Of a stretch of DNA of 64,000 nucleotides, positions 44,500 through 56,511 are shown in pieces. The notes under the pieces were generated by a model. It searched no databases, was not told where the DNA came from, and saw only the letters and a program-made list of their open reading frames with translations. Both the position numbers and the translations under genes were made by a program. This stretch comes from Lomentospora prolificans (lineage: Eukaryota; Ascomycota; Sordariomycetes; Microascales; Microascaceae). The stretch spans positions 682,001 through 746,000 of the forward strand of contig JARFXM010000005.1 of NCBI GenBank assembly GCA_029532625.1. Reading direction: 5' to 3'. Numbering within the stretch: position 1 is the stretch's first letter; each line of letters starts with the position of its first letter.

Positions 44500-47400
44500 T
44501 CATGCCCCTCCCAATGCTGCAAGTAAGCCCAACCGTTAGTCAAATGAACCTCGCCGTAGACATGACACTTGGCTGGCCGAGCACAAGGTGCCGGGGTTCC
44601 AAGATGGTTCAAAGGGCAAGAAGAGAAGGCAAGCACAACGTAGGAACAAAAAGCCAAGAGACTACAACAGGGCAAGAAACGACAATCACTTACCAGCCGC
44701 GTACGCCAAATACCATGTCAACGACGCTCCGCCATCCAGCCATGCGGGGTCGAACGACGAACTGTTGAAGAACTGCCACGCTTCACTCGGGTACGCCAAT
44801 GCGTAGTTGCCGTATACGATGCCCTTCCATCCACCGCTGATTTGGTCTGCACGTCCGTCGCTAAAGTACGTCGTCCATTCCTCAAGTACAAACTCCCGTG
44901 TACGCGCCAGCGCCGACGCCGCGAGAAGCGGCAGCATGTGGATGCCCTGAATGTACTCAGTATTGGCACCGAAGTATGTAACGTGGTCAGCCTTATTCTC
45001 GAATAATATTCCAGCCACCTTGTTGTTGATGAACTGCGGAGGTTGGACCGTATTGTTGCTGGTCATGAGATAGTAGTGCTGGACAGCACGCGCCAGAACA
45101 GCGAGTTGGAGGTTTCCTCTGAATACCCGGTGAAACGGGGCTGTGTTAATACACCGTTCCACTCAATCATCTCGGGGGGGGGAAGGGGGGGGGCCAAATG
45201 AGTGATGGAACTCACCGAGCCGCCATCATGGAGTCTCCTATTACGGTACCCCACATCTTGATTGCGTAGACGCTCATCACATCCTCCGAACTCGATTCTT
45301 GATCCTACATGGGCTTTGTTAATACAGATTCTCGGTCGGGTGGGTTCGAAACAAGGGCCCGGACGCACCTTTCCATCCATGCTGGCGTACAGGCCATGAG
45401 CCCAGCTATGTCCGTGGTACCAATCAAACGCACGGAATTGCGGAAAGTACTCATCCTTGGCGCTGGGATTGGCATAATCCCTCACGAGGGTGTTGATGTA
45501 GTCTTTATTCTGCTGCGCCCACTCCGGATCGAGGTGTCCGATAATGGCTCCTGTGAGAACAAAATAACCCCAGTGGAAGTGGTGGTCGTTGTAATACGTG
45601 TTGCCAAAGTCAAGACCGTTGTTACCCGTGGTGTAAGTCGCTGACGAGACAAGGCCGCCCCAGGCGCGCTCGTACACAAGCGGATATTGCTGCCGATTCT
45701 CGACAAACGTCGCGAAGGCTTGCTTCAGCTTGTCAAGGCCCGCCTGGGCCAGTGCGCGATCACCCAGCATATCGTTGATGACGTAGAGAATCATTCCGAA
45801 CTTTGCCAGTCCCTTTCCGCTGAAGTACATCGAGTCTAGGATCGTTTGCTCAGCCATGTCCTGTGAAATCTCTTGTTGGGCGACGACCCGGATAGCTGAC
45901 TTGGCCGCTTCAGAGAGCATCTCGCGAGATTCGCCCTCTGAGGTGTACGGTGCAAATCCCATGTTCAGCGGCATGCGGGGTTCGACCATGGTCCAGTTGG
46001 TTCCAAAGACACCTGTCGCAAGGCCCTTGGTCGTCGTCTGCATCTTGAGCGGAGTAGCCTGTGACCTTGTATCAAGGTCGAACGATTCGACATGATGAGG
46101 TAGGGCAAACATCAAGAGCGCGCCGCTGACATTGCCACGGGGAGTAAAATCAAAGGTATAACTACCTGTAGTATCGGCGACCGACCCGGACAACTGAACA
46201 GTTTCAGGATATACCCCGGCAGCTTGATCGAGAACCTCCTCGGCCCCAGCATTGTCCTTGGCAATCTGTATTGTACCGTAGAAAGGTCTTGTAGCCTCGG
46301 CGTTGCCATTGTTGACGACCCTAAGATCGAGATCCTCGCCTGCCGTCTTGGTTGCATAAAGCCACCAAGCTTTGCCATCTTCAAGGACAAACTTGTACTT
46401 TATAACGCCATTCTTGGGGTTCTCGGTCGACTTGCAGACGGTTCTGAAGAAGACGCCAGACTGGATGAGGGGAGTGGCTCCATTGTACTCTCCAGTAATG
46501 AACCCCATCCCCTGAACTAGCGGGAATGAGATGGCCGAGGCATTGCCCCCACCCGGCCGGACGTGTACATTGGCTGAGAATGCGGTGATTCTATCAATTG
46601 AGAGAGTAGTGCCCTGTCCCAGCTCTTTGGCGCTCATGATCAAGGACTGAATTCCGACAGGATTATAGAAAAATGCCGCCGCGCCGGTCGGAGCCTTGGG
46701 TTCGCCAAAGACGCGCTGATCAGGATCGGTGTGGGAAATCGCAAGGCCATAGCTTCCAGTAGGGCCCCTTCCTGCCACCCAAGCAACAGAGTAGGGGAAG
46801 GTGTAGGTGGGTGCAGTTTGATCTCCAAGGAAGAAGTTGGAGTAGAATTTGTTGGTATGAAGTGGTGGGTTAGAGCTAATTCCAATCCGGGGCACAGGAT
46901 GGTCGTCCCTCTGTGGGATGTTGCTCGGTGGCGGGCCAGAGTCAATGGGCTCGGCGAAGATATCACCGTCAATCATGGTTTTTATGCTGCGCATCTCTGG
47001 CACTGAAGTGGGAGTAGCTGCTGGTGAAAGCAGGGAGGTTGGGGATCTAATTGCGCTACCGACGGGCGATTTCGTCTCGGGATCTCCTGCTTTGCTAACT
47101 GGGACACCGGCGGTATGAGGCTCTTTGTCCTTTAGTGGGGGCAGGATCTGAATTATGCAGTTCGAAGCGGTGCTCGTCGACACGCTCACAGTCTCATCTG
47201 GCGGAAAATCGATAGTTGTTGTAGCTGACTTATTGGGAAAACCTACAGTTGTGTCTGGTGCGAGTGTCGTTCTCGGGTTGGTTGAACTGTTAGCGAGGCT
47301 TGCGGTTGTGTTGGAAGGGACGGTTATGCTCTTGAAGGTCGAAGCCCGGCCACTCGAGGGCAAGCGAGCCGTATAGAAGGTTGGATAGTCGGCAGTAACA

Positions 47401-47741
47401 ATCACGGTAACAGTTGACTGTATAGGTGTGGTGGTGGTTGGGTCAACGATAAAGGTTTCAGATTCCCGATCAACCGGTTCAGTTGTTAGTTCCGGTGCTG
47501 GCTCAACTTGTCCCGTTATACATGAGACACCGCCTCCCCACGGTTGATTTGGACCTGGTCTCCCTCCCGGTCTTGGGCCGTGGTGATGGAAGGGCGGCCT
47601 AGGACGGAACCGAAAGCGACCTGGCGGGCCTGGGTGGCGTTGAGCGTCGTGTCGAAACAAGGGTTCGGGAGCTCCAAGACTTGTGAGAGCTTGCCAAAAG
47701 GTTAGTAAGAGTAACCAGAACGGGGTATTGTGAGAAGCCAT
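44500..47741 (-). CDS. Secreted endo-1,3-beta-glucanase, GH81 (ENG1-like)
   Basis: Four exons on the minus strand: 47741-45369, 45304-45216, 45118-44694 and 44516-44500, giving 967 residues ending LAYAAALGGA. GH81 enzymes hydrolyse internal beta-1,3-glucan bonds, for cell separation or wall remodelling. The start at 47741 gives a clean signal peptide (HNTPFWLLLLTFWQALTSLG); the frame also has an ATG 18 codons earlier. Residues ~25-260 are a Pro-, Ser- and Thr-rich linker, probably O-glycosylated. The GH81 domain starts near 262 (FAEPIDSGPPPSNIPQRDDH). The catalytic block FDWYHGHSWAHGLYASMDGK continues after intron 1 as DQESSSEDVMS, holding the conserved catalytic Glu region. The final exon has only 17 nt; I placed it by phase and by fit of the last residues to relatives. 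Confidence 0.92.
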
Positions 47742-49712
47742 GATAACTGGACTGAAGAATAGCGCACGACGAATACATTCAAAAACCTGCAGCATGACCG
47801 TCGCTGAAAGGATCCCAGTCTTATATACCCTTCTTCACTCCCAAGGATCGTCTTCCACATCTCGTTTGAAGGCAAAGAAAAAAAAAGAAAAAGAAAAAGA
47901 AAGGCCGATTTCGTCACTCAAGCCTTGGTAGTTTCGCAAAAAGGTCATGCTAGCGCCCTCATTTGCTAACTAGACGATCCGGATTCCCACACCATCGTCA
48001 ACCCTGGACGCCGACGCATGGCGAAGCTGGCAGGAATCCCGCCAAAACCCCCGATGGACGCCTGGATGGCTGTGGGATCTTCCAAGAGAAAAGCATAATC
48101 ATGAAACGTGAACAGTACTCTCATGACGGCTAGTCTCAGATTCAGCGTTTCCAAGGTGGCTCTACTGCACTTGCGGTGTAGGAGGGCAGCCCCCATCCCC
48201 GTACTGAGAAAAGGGGTATGTCTTACAAGAGAAACAGAGAGTTTCCACCAGCTTACCTTTCAGAGCCTTTCAGCAACGGTTTGCTCCTGCGCTGGAGAAA
48301 ACGCTCCGCCCCTCACGATGCAACGGGTCAAGCCAGGCACGGGCGATATTGGCGCAGCTGATGGGAAACTGAGCTTAGCGGGCGGCTGTCTGCTCGGGGG
48401 GGATGCTAAAATAAGAGGAGCCTTCAAAACGATGATGTCTGCACGTGCTCTGATATGTATACAAAAGTTTAAAAAGCTAGTTTTTAATGATGAGTTGGAT
48501 CAAGTATAATTCTCACCTGATGTCAAGGCGAGGAGGCTTCGACAGCAAGCTTACGACGACGTTGAAAGCGGAGATCCAAGCACCTTCCCTTAGTTCCAAG
48601 GAGACACGACAATGAGCCACATGCCAGGGAGATTTGCCCCACTAATGGAACCAACGGTGACGCTGCCAGCTACAATTAGGGAAGGACCACGAACGTCGCA
48701 AGCCAAAAGGAGGTGCGAGAAGGCCGGAATGCGAGGTTTGCTCGTCTAGGAAAAATGGTTTTATTTCCGGGCCTTTCCTTGATGCCAACTTGATGCGAGG
48801 ATGAGCTCTGAGCTCACAGGGGATGAACTGTCCGCCGTTCCGACCAATGAGGTGGGACAAGACGTTGCGTGCGGCAGAGGAAAGCGGCGGAAATAGCAAA
48901 GATGACTCGGACGCGGAGTTCGGCCAGCCCCTTCAAGCTCAGGAAGCGCGCCCCTTTCTTCTGTTGATAGTTGCAACAGCCCAGTCCATTTTACTTCTGC
49001 ACGGGGGTTTAGCCATAGACCAGAACGCTCAGGATGACGTCGAATGTCCGGGGTTTCCAAGTCCAGATCAGGCGGGAAATATTTTTTCTCATCCTTCCTT
49101 TTTCCTGCGGGGCTAGCCCAGATCAAATGATTACAATGGTACCTACCGTCAATGATACCGCAGATGCAAGGATCACTGCAGCCACCAGCGCGGCAAGCCA
49201 AGCCAGGTGGGAGATCCAGTGTAACTTTGGTGCTGTGCTAATAGTGGCAATGGAGGGGGCGAACGGCGGAAAAGGCCGACCTCAACTTCAGAGCATGTGG
49301 GCAAGGTGGAGTGAGGGGCTACTGCCTGCCACAAGTGGGCGAAACTCGCTCACAAAAAAATCGACGCTAGAAGCTGCGAAATTGTCACAGTTTGTGTCAA
49401 AAAGATACTCGTCGCTGAGGCTATTGTCCATAGCTTGGTTAGAGATATCTATACTTATTCAAGAACAGTCTGGCCATTGAGTAGATTGAGACAGCGTGAA
49501 GCAATAAAAATAGAACCCGCAAACTCCGGGGTATCATGCCCAACGCCAGCCGTGGACGCCTCCAACTTTCGTGCTCCGACTACCCTCCGATGAAGCAGTC
49601 ATCGCCCTAGCCTAGTCCAAATACAATTAGTGTCCCAGTGCCCCAATGACCACCCGCGCCAAGGTAAGATTCGTTAGATGCATTTCATTGCCCAGCGCCC
49701 CATTGGCCGAGT
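47742..49712. other. Intergenic, upstream of GH81
   Basis: About 2 kb. The first 200 bases hold the GH81 leader, with an A/G-rich stretch (AAAAAAAAAGAAAAAGAAAAAGAAAGG type) at 47876-47902. No frame in the rest is convincing. Confidence 0.5.
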
Positions 49713-51159
49713 TCACCTAACGGGCCGTGCGCCCTTTTTGCATATCCTGAAAGGATCGTCATCAACATCGTGCGACCACTTGCTCCCTGAACCTCTCTCC
49801 CGAGAGTTGGTTGTTCTCGTCCGAAGTGGTGCGTCTTTTTTAATCGAAAATGGATCTTTAGGAGGGTTTGTTGTAGGGTTGGTGGCATTGCCAACTGCCT
49901 TGATAGGCCGCATTGACGAGATTGGTTTTGTGATCTTGAAGGGATCCGTCGCTGGCTCTCTCTCACGTGCTTTCATCACGCTCGTCCTGGTCTGTGAAGA
50001 GTCGCCATGGGTTGCATGGGGATTATCCGGTGCAGTTTTGACGATAGCATTCTGTCCTTTAATGGGTCTTGACTGTTGTTCCCTGGCGCGGGAGCTACCG
50101 GAGTACCTATCACCCTGGCCTGGCGTTGCTGGCGCGGGAGCGGGCCGTATCGAAGGGGTAGATGCTCTTGATCCGATTCTGAAAGGATCCTGCGTTTCCT
50201 TCCATGTCTGAGCCTCGGCCTGGCCCTTGGCCCTGATCGGGACGGTGCGGTCTTTCGGCCGCTTTGTCGTGAGGCTATAGGGATCCACCGGAACCGCAGC
50301 TTCCTGTTCTTCCCGTACCTCTAACGTCTTCCGGTTTGCCTGCTTTGTAGTCGGTATTTCATGCGCAGGTACTACCCGTCGACTTTCAGAACCCCGTGCA
50401 CGTTTCGATGCTAGTCTAGACACGCCCTTGGTAATCTTATATGGATCGCTTTCAGGTTCTTCATCGGGGTGTCTTCCCCGGGACTCCTTCCGTTTCCTCG
50501 CAGCTAATTCAAAGTCTGCGCTCTCGGCTTCCTTGCGACACCGTAGAATGTCCTGCTGGGACAGGCACCACGGCTGGTCGAGAATATCTGCCCTAAAATT
50601 GTGTCTTTTCTCCCACAACAGAAGCTCTGCGCTTGTTGTGGGCACATGCTTCATGCGTTCAATCCTAAAACCCCTCGAGTGCCGAAATGGACTAATGGTC
50701 CCCTTGACGTCGACTACACAGCCAACACCAAAGTCGGTAAACTCGGGGGGGATTGGTAGGCGAGAAACAGAGGGTTCACTTGACTTAGTAGGTCTAGACG
50801 GGTCGCCTTTGAAGTAGAGAACACACTCAATGTTCACGCCGCTGCTGTCATCAACGGTATAAACACGGTATCTAGGCTGATCGTCTACAGCAACGATGAT
50901 ACCCACGATTCGAACCAATTTTATGGGCAGTTGTTTATAAAAGTGTAAGCCTAAAGAAACAAGTTAACGCCCCACGAGATCGTTGCGAATAGGATGCACG
51001 CTCGGATAGGCGCATGAAAGTTGGCCTACCAGGAAATTCACGGTAGCTCCTCAGGGATGCTATATCAGCACTCCTCAAGAAACACCACACATTATGTGTA
51101 GGAGCTTTTTTGAAGCAATATTGAGGGTAGATAGGCACGCTTTGCCCTTGGTTTGCCAT
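49713..51159 (-). CDS. STN1: STN1-like telomere-capping OB-fold protein
   Basis: Two exons, 51159-51030 and 50950-49713, give 455 residues; the intron is 79 nt (GTAGGC..TTAG). Stn1 pairs with Ten1 in the CST complex, which protects telomeric single strands and promotes fill-in synthesis. The N-terminus MANQGQSVPIYPQYCFKKAP leads into an OB-fold at about 45-150. It has the conserved strand KLVRIVGIIVAVDD then RVYTVDDSSGVNIECVLYF, and VGCVVDVKGTI. After residue 200 the protein is basic and disordered and carries six repeats of a DP[FY]-x-[IL] motif at about 212, 266, 298, 379, 409 and 442. No C-terminal winged-helix domain (as in yeast/human Stn1) is visible. Assignment rests on the OB-fold and is good. 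Confidence 0.85.
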
Positions 51160-52712
51160 GTTCAGGCATATCACCGAGCAGATGGCGCGATCACAGAGGC
51201 GGGTGTTTGTCAGACGAACGCGGAGCGAAATGTGGTGACGCGAACGGCCGAGGTAGTATGGGGTCGAAAAGGGGCGAGACTGATATGCAAGAAATAACGA
51301 TCCGATCGCGGATGAACGGAAAATTGTAAGGAACGACAATGTCGTCAAAATACCCAAAGCGTGAACGTTCACAGCGTCTATCCTTCCTGGTCTATTAGGC
51401 TCATGATATTGTTTACATTGACGGGAGCAACCATTTGCACGAACCAAGTCAGCGACTCTATACAGTGTCGTGTTGTGCGTACTGTGCAGAGTAGAACAGT
51501 CCTGCGGATTGATGACTGGCGTGAACGCCCCTGTAAATGCATAGGTGAGGCCAGCCGACCTGGTCAGGGCCTCTGGAAGGCCCATTTATAGCCAGCATGC
51601 CCGTTGCCAGCTGGCTGTATCCCACATCTTTCACGGGTTCTACAGCGCTATCGCTGGCCCTGGCTTGTCCTTTGCTCAATTGACGTGGGGTCTCCGCCAA
51701 GAACCCATTTGAAGACTAGCACCAACAGGACCACGACGCCTCGATTGGAACATACCTTGCACGATGGACGCTCGGTAAATGGGAGCCCTTGTCATGGAGG
51801 GGTCTACGTTTGTACACAGTGAAAACAGGCCGACTTCCGAGGCATCTCTCACGGCCACCACGATTATGGTTCATATTACCTCCACCGCTGCAGCGCTGGC
51901 TCACAAGCCGTCGAGACTTTTGAGGGGCTTGCGTGGACCCGAGATCTTGCATGCAGCCAGCCAGCGAAGAGTAGTGTACAGTACAGTAAAGCGTGTAACG
52001 CGGTCTCTCATCAGCATCAGCGTGCAAGGAGACTGAGACCTGTCACGAGCGCAGAAACCTTTTCCTCTTCTGCCAATCCTTATCCCGTGTGTAGGCCGTC
52101 CCCTTGCATCAAAACATTAGAATCATCCAGATGGTGGTGGACAAAGAGGCGCCCATCTTTAGTACTCGCATCAATTGATGCAAGTTCTCCAGCAAGGAAG
52201 GCTTTTTGAGGGCATGAAGCCTTTTCTTCTCTTATACCCGATCCCTGCATGTTTGTCGACTCAGGCGAGATTGTCGGGATATCCGTCTGCATCGGTGGAG
52301 TGCTGCCGTATGCTCGTCGTTTTAATGCCAGCTGCTTTTTCCCCGTCTTCTCTGTCGCTTGAACGGCTGTACCCCGGGTTAGAGCTTTAGAAGAGCCAGC
52401 AAGCGCTTTACAGTCCCTCTCCCTTCCTGCCAAAATGGACCTTGGTGCATACTTGGTGCAGACCCGTTCTGCCATCCCAGACAAGGGGTCGCCCGTCCGT
52501 TAGAACGTTTATGAAAATTTTCTGAATTTTTCCATCCGCATGGGCAAACTAGCCCAGTGACGCCGTACCGTATGCACACTGTACCGGGTACATTTTCCCA
52601 ATGCAGCGCTGCATGACGAAGGCGGGGTATTGGCTGCGCTGTGGGCGAATCGAGACGGGGTATTATAAACTTGACTTGAGAACCACTTACATACTATCTA
52701 AGAACCCATTGT

Positions 52713-52719
52713 TGACTCA
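52713..52719. promoter_or_regulatory. Gcn4/CPC1-type site TGACTCA upstream of homocitrate synthase
   Basis: A perfect palindromic-class heptamer 350 bp before the ATG of the first lysine-pathway enzyme. General amino-acid control (Gcn4 in yeast, CPC1/CpcA in filamentous fungi) acts through this sequence. Confidence 0.6.
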
Positions 52720-52780
52720 TAGTGGGTTACTACTCCCAAAGATTGATCAGCACTACAGACCATGAAAGTACCATATACAC

Positions 52781-52787
52781 TGAGTCA
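52781..52787. promoter_or_regulatory. Second Gcn4/CPC1-type site TGAGTCA (reverse orientation)
   Basis: 68 bp after the first site, opposite orientation, 282 bp before the ATG. Two exact copies this close are unlikely by chance. Confidence 0.6.
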
Positions 52788-53068
52788 CACCTGGGCGACT
52801 TTGGTACCTTGATCAACTTTTTTTTTTTTTCCAATCCGCCGTCTTTAAATACTCTCCGTTCAGCGGAGTCTTCTCTTCCTCGAAACCCTTAGCCTCTTAA
52901 CTCTAGTCTTCAAATACCACTCTTGCGCACTCGAGCTTCTCGTTTTCCCCAGGACGCATTCACCTTCATACTCGCTCTAATTTTGTTACTCATCTACGTG
53001 ATTTCGCTACTCAATCCCTTCTTTTCCCTCCGGCCACTTGCTCTCTACACAACCCCGCCACCGGCATC

Positions 53069-55027
53069 ATGTGCGGAACAGACGCGATTCCCAACGGTGC
53101 CAATGGGCACACCAATGGCAACGCCAACGGCGAGACTGTTGCTAACGGCCAGAACGGCTCTACCAACGATCTCTCCGGCCAGGGCAGCCATCCCAAGCCC
53201 ACTGTTCGTCTCCAACTTGCCCCTCTACCCCGCCATCCATCAGAATCACCTATAAACTGACCACCTACTACTCGTGACAGACTCCCGTTGTCAACCCCTA
53301 CGCCCCTGTCCACGATGCGCTATCCAACGTGTCCAGCTACAAGTTGATCGAGTCCACTCTTCGTGAGGGCGAGCAGTTTGCTAGCGCCTTCTTCGATACC
53401 GGTTCGTTATACCATCCCCGCCTGTAGTGTGCCTTTGCACACCAGCGACTGGAAGCCTGAGACTAACAACTGTACAGAAACCAAGATCAAGATGTGGGTT
53501 TCAACGTGATTTATGGTCTTAAATAGACAAGAGACTAACATCCCCGCAGCGCCAAGGCTCTCGATGAGTTCGGTGTTGACTACATCGAGTTGACCTCCCC
53601 CGCGGCGTCCGAGCAGTCCCGCAAGGATTGCGAAGCCATCTGCAAGCTCGGTCTCAAGGCCAAGATCCTCACTCGTTAGTCTTGTTGCCAGAACCCGACA
53701 GTATGGAGGGTGGTTGCTAACAAAAGTCGTAGACGTAAGGTGTCACATGGACGACGCCAGGCTCGCCGTCGAGACTGGTGTAGACGGACTGTAAGTTTAT
53801 ACAGCGGTCCAGCTGCAGAATAGCAGCTTACTGACTCACTTTTACAGCGATGTCGTCATTGGCACTTCGAGTCTCCTCCGTGAGCACTCTCACGGAAAGG
53901 ATATGGAGTACATCATCAAGACCGCCGTCGAGGTCATCAACTACGTCAAGTCCAAGGGCCTTGAGGTCCGATTTAGCTCCGAGGACTCGTTCCGAAGCGA
54001 TCTTGTTGATCTTCTATACCTTTACAAGGCCGTCGACAAGGCCGGAGTACACCGCGTTGGTATTGCTGATACCGTCGGATGCGCCACCCCCCGCCAGGTA
54101 TATGACCTCGTAAGGACTCTGCGCAGTGTTGTCTGTAAGTAAACTCTGATAAAGCCCATAATTACTCCCATCCGCGGTATTCTAACGCTCCCTTCAGCTT
54201 GCGACATCGAGACCCACTTCCACAACGATACCGGATGCTGCATTGCCAACGCTTACTGCGCTCTCGAGGCCGGTGCCACCCACGTCGATGTCTCCGTCCT
54301 CGGTATCGGCGAGCGCAACGGTATTACGGTAAGCTAAACACCCGACTTGGTCAACACTTGAGTCTTCGACCGCTAACATTGTTACAGCCCCTTGGTGGTC
54401 TTCTCGCCCGCATGGCGGTAAGCGCACCTGAGTACACCAAGAGCAAGTACAAGCTCCACATGATCAAGGAGGTAAGTCACCAGCCTTGTGCCGTTTCCAA
54501 TGTTTCTTGTCTAACAATGTCAAACAGATCGAGGATATGGTTGCCGAGGCCGTTGCCATCAACACTCCTTTCAACAACCCTATCACCGGTTTCTGCGCCT
54601 TCACCCACAAGGCTGGTATTCACGCCAAGGCGATCCTCAACAACCCTAGCACCTACGAGATTCTCGACCCCGCGGACTTCGGCATGACCCGCTACGTCCA
54701 CTTCGCCTCTCGTCTCACGGGCTGGAACGCCGTCAAGACTAGGGTGGCTCAGCTTGGCCTTTCCATGACTGATGAGCAATGCAAGGAGGTGTACGTATCG
54801 CTAAAACAATTGTCAACATGGGCAAAACAACCACTAATCATTCTCTTTTCTACAGGACGGCCAAGATCAAGGCGCTGGCCGATATTAGGCCTATTGCCAT
54901 TGATGACGCCGATTCGATCATTCGAGGCTACCATCTCCATCTCCAGGATCAGCACGCCGTTCAGAACCAAGCCAAGGCTGCTGAGCCTGCGGTAGAGACC
55001 AGCGATGCTGCGGTGCCCGCCCAGTAA
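53069..55027 (+). CDS. LYS20: Homocitrate synthase (lysine biosynthesis)
   Basis: Ten exons: 53069-53203, 53281-53401, 53478-53493, 53550-53674, 53733-53790, 53848-54134, 54198-54328, 54388-54471, 54528-54790 and 54856-55027, giving 463 residues. It condenses acetyl-CoA with 2-oxoglutarate, the first committed and lysine-feedback-regulated step of the fungal alpha-aminoadipate pathway. DRE-TIM metallolyase motifs are present: LIESTLREGEQFASAFFDT at the start of the barrel, SCDIETHFHNDTGCCIANAY with the metal-binding HxH, and GIGERNGIT. FCAFTHKAGIHAKAIL is the family's C-terminal signature. The N-terminal 40 residues are Asn/Gly-rich. Exon 3 is only 16 nt, and introns 1 and 2 use rare GTTCGT donors. 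Symbol by analogy to yeast LYS20/21. Confidence 0.95.
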
Positions 55028-55448
55028 ATTCCATTGCGGCGGCTAGGGTAAGCGCAGTATAAATAATCAAGTTATGAGAGATTTGGAACCGGAATCGGAG
55101 TAGAGCATATTTCGGAATGGGCCGGGATACGAGAAAAAAAAAAGGGTCCAAAGGAGCGCAAAAGTGAATGCATTCATGGGGATCATATGATTTGTTTATG
55201 TAGGATTAAAAGCAAACAGCTTTCTGGGGGTTTCGTTTGCGCGTTGCAGCCACGAGCACAACGTATTTTGGACCCTGGGCAGATTCAAAAAGGGAATCTG
55301 CGACATGTAGCGGCGTTTTAATGCATGTTTGATACCGTTCAAAGAAAGTCATTATTACCTCTTAACCCACTTATCGGTCGTATTCCGTATCATGCCTTGC
55401 GAATCAATACCTTGACACCATGCAATCCGTCTCTAGAAAACCCAAAAG
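55028..55448. other. Convergent 3' intergenic region
   Basis: About 420 bp between the stops of homocitrate synthase (+) and the J-protein gene (-). It has a 10-A run (55134-55143) and otherwise nothing recognisable. Confidence 0.5.
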
Positions 55449-56511
55449 CTATCGTTTTGACCGCCCCTCGCCCTTTCCCTTCTTTAGCCTCGCCGCCGCG
55501 GCCTGAAAAGCCTCCTCGGACGGCTCCTCCTCGGCGCGCCGCTTCTTCCCCTTGGCCGACTTGCTCGGGGCACCGTACTTGGCCTCGAGGTGGTCAAAAA
55601 AGCCTTCCCTCCTCTGCTGGTTCCCACGGATGAGGGCGGCCAGAGCGTCCTCCGAGCCTCCGTCGTTGCCGGACTTCTTCTTCCCCCTAGCCTTTGCGCC
55701 CTTTGGCTTGGCCTCATTGGCGGCGGCGCCAAACAGCTTATCGTGCACGCCGAGCTCCTTGGCGTACTCTTCCGCCTCGGCGGCCTCGGCCTTTGCGGCC
55801 CTGACGCGCTCCGCCTTCTTTTTCTTGCTCTCCTTGGTGTAGGCCCCGAAAGCCTCGACCTCGCCCTTCTCGATGGCGTCGTCGATCATGGCGCGGAACC
55901 TCTCGTCGTCCTCCAGGACATCGCTGAGCATAACGGACGCATAGACGGCATCCATGTCGCCCTCGGCGTCTTCATAGGCGGCGAGCAGGTCATCGCGTTC
56001 TTCGTCGGAGTGGCGGTAGGCTTTGGCGAAGCGCTCGATGGCGTCGGGGGAGATTGCGTCGGCAAAGAGGTCGCGGTAGTAGGAGGACCAGTCGAAGCCT
56101 TCGGAGTCGGTGATGGAGTCGGCGGTGGAGCCGGTGGTGTCGTAGCGGTGGCGGCGGGCGGGGTCGGAGAGGATGGCGTAGGCGAAGGCGATGGATTGGA
56201 AGGTTTTGTGGGCTTGTTGGCGTTGGTCTTGGGGCACTTTGTCTGTAGATTGGGGGAGAAGTGACGTTGTTAGTATTTGCGATGACAGGTTACAGGATGC
56301 GAATCGCGAGAGTGAGCTAAGAACTTGGAAGAATGAAAAAACAAAAAAAGAAAAAAGAGATGGTGATCGTACCGGGGTGGTTCTTGAGGGCTGCTTTGCG
56401 GTAGGCAGATTTAACTTGCTCGGCGGTGGCGTCGCGCTCGAGACCCAGGACCTCGTAAGGGTCAATGGTCGGAGGCTCAGCATCGACAATGTTTTCTATT
56501 GGCGGTGACAT
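55449..56511 (-). CDS. J-domain protein, DNAJC9-like
   Basis: Two exons, 56511-56373 and 56242-55449, give 310 residues; the 130 nt intron interrupts the key HPD tripeptide of the J domain (NHP|DK). The J domain at residues 17-85 (DPYEVLGLERDATAEQVKSA..) would stimulate an Hsp70 ATPase. A middle part (GFDWSSYYRDLFAD; FAKAYRHSDEERDDLLAAYE) resembles DNAJC9, a histone H3-H4 co-chaperone, in both order and length. The C-terminal half is Lys/Ala/Glu-rich with several basic clusters (ESKKKKAERVR, KGKKRRAEEEP, RLKKGKGEGRSKR) that could be nuclear signals. A nuclear co-chaperone is inferred. It is divergent from the deaminase gene. Confidence 0.85.

Larger units (their letters stand above)
51160..53068. 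other. Intergenic; divergent promoter region of STN1 and homocitrate synthase
   Basis: No gene seen. The right end holds the homocitrate synthase promoter: two perfect TGACTCA-type sites (52713-52719, 52781-52787), a 13-T run (about 52819-52831) and a C/T-rich leader. Confidence 0.55.

Noticed and set aside
55590..56264. 224-codon plus-strand frame opposite the J-protein gene
   Set aside because: Antisense shadow; Val/Gly-rich; the minus-strand frame has a real J domain.
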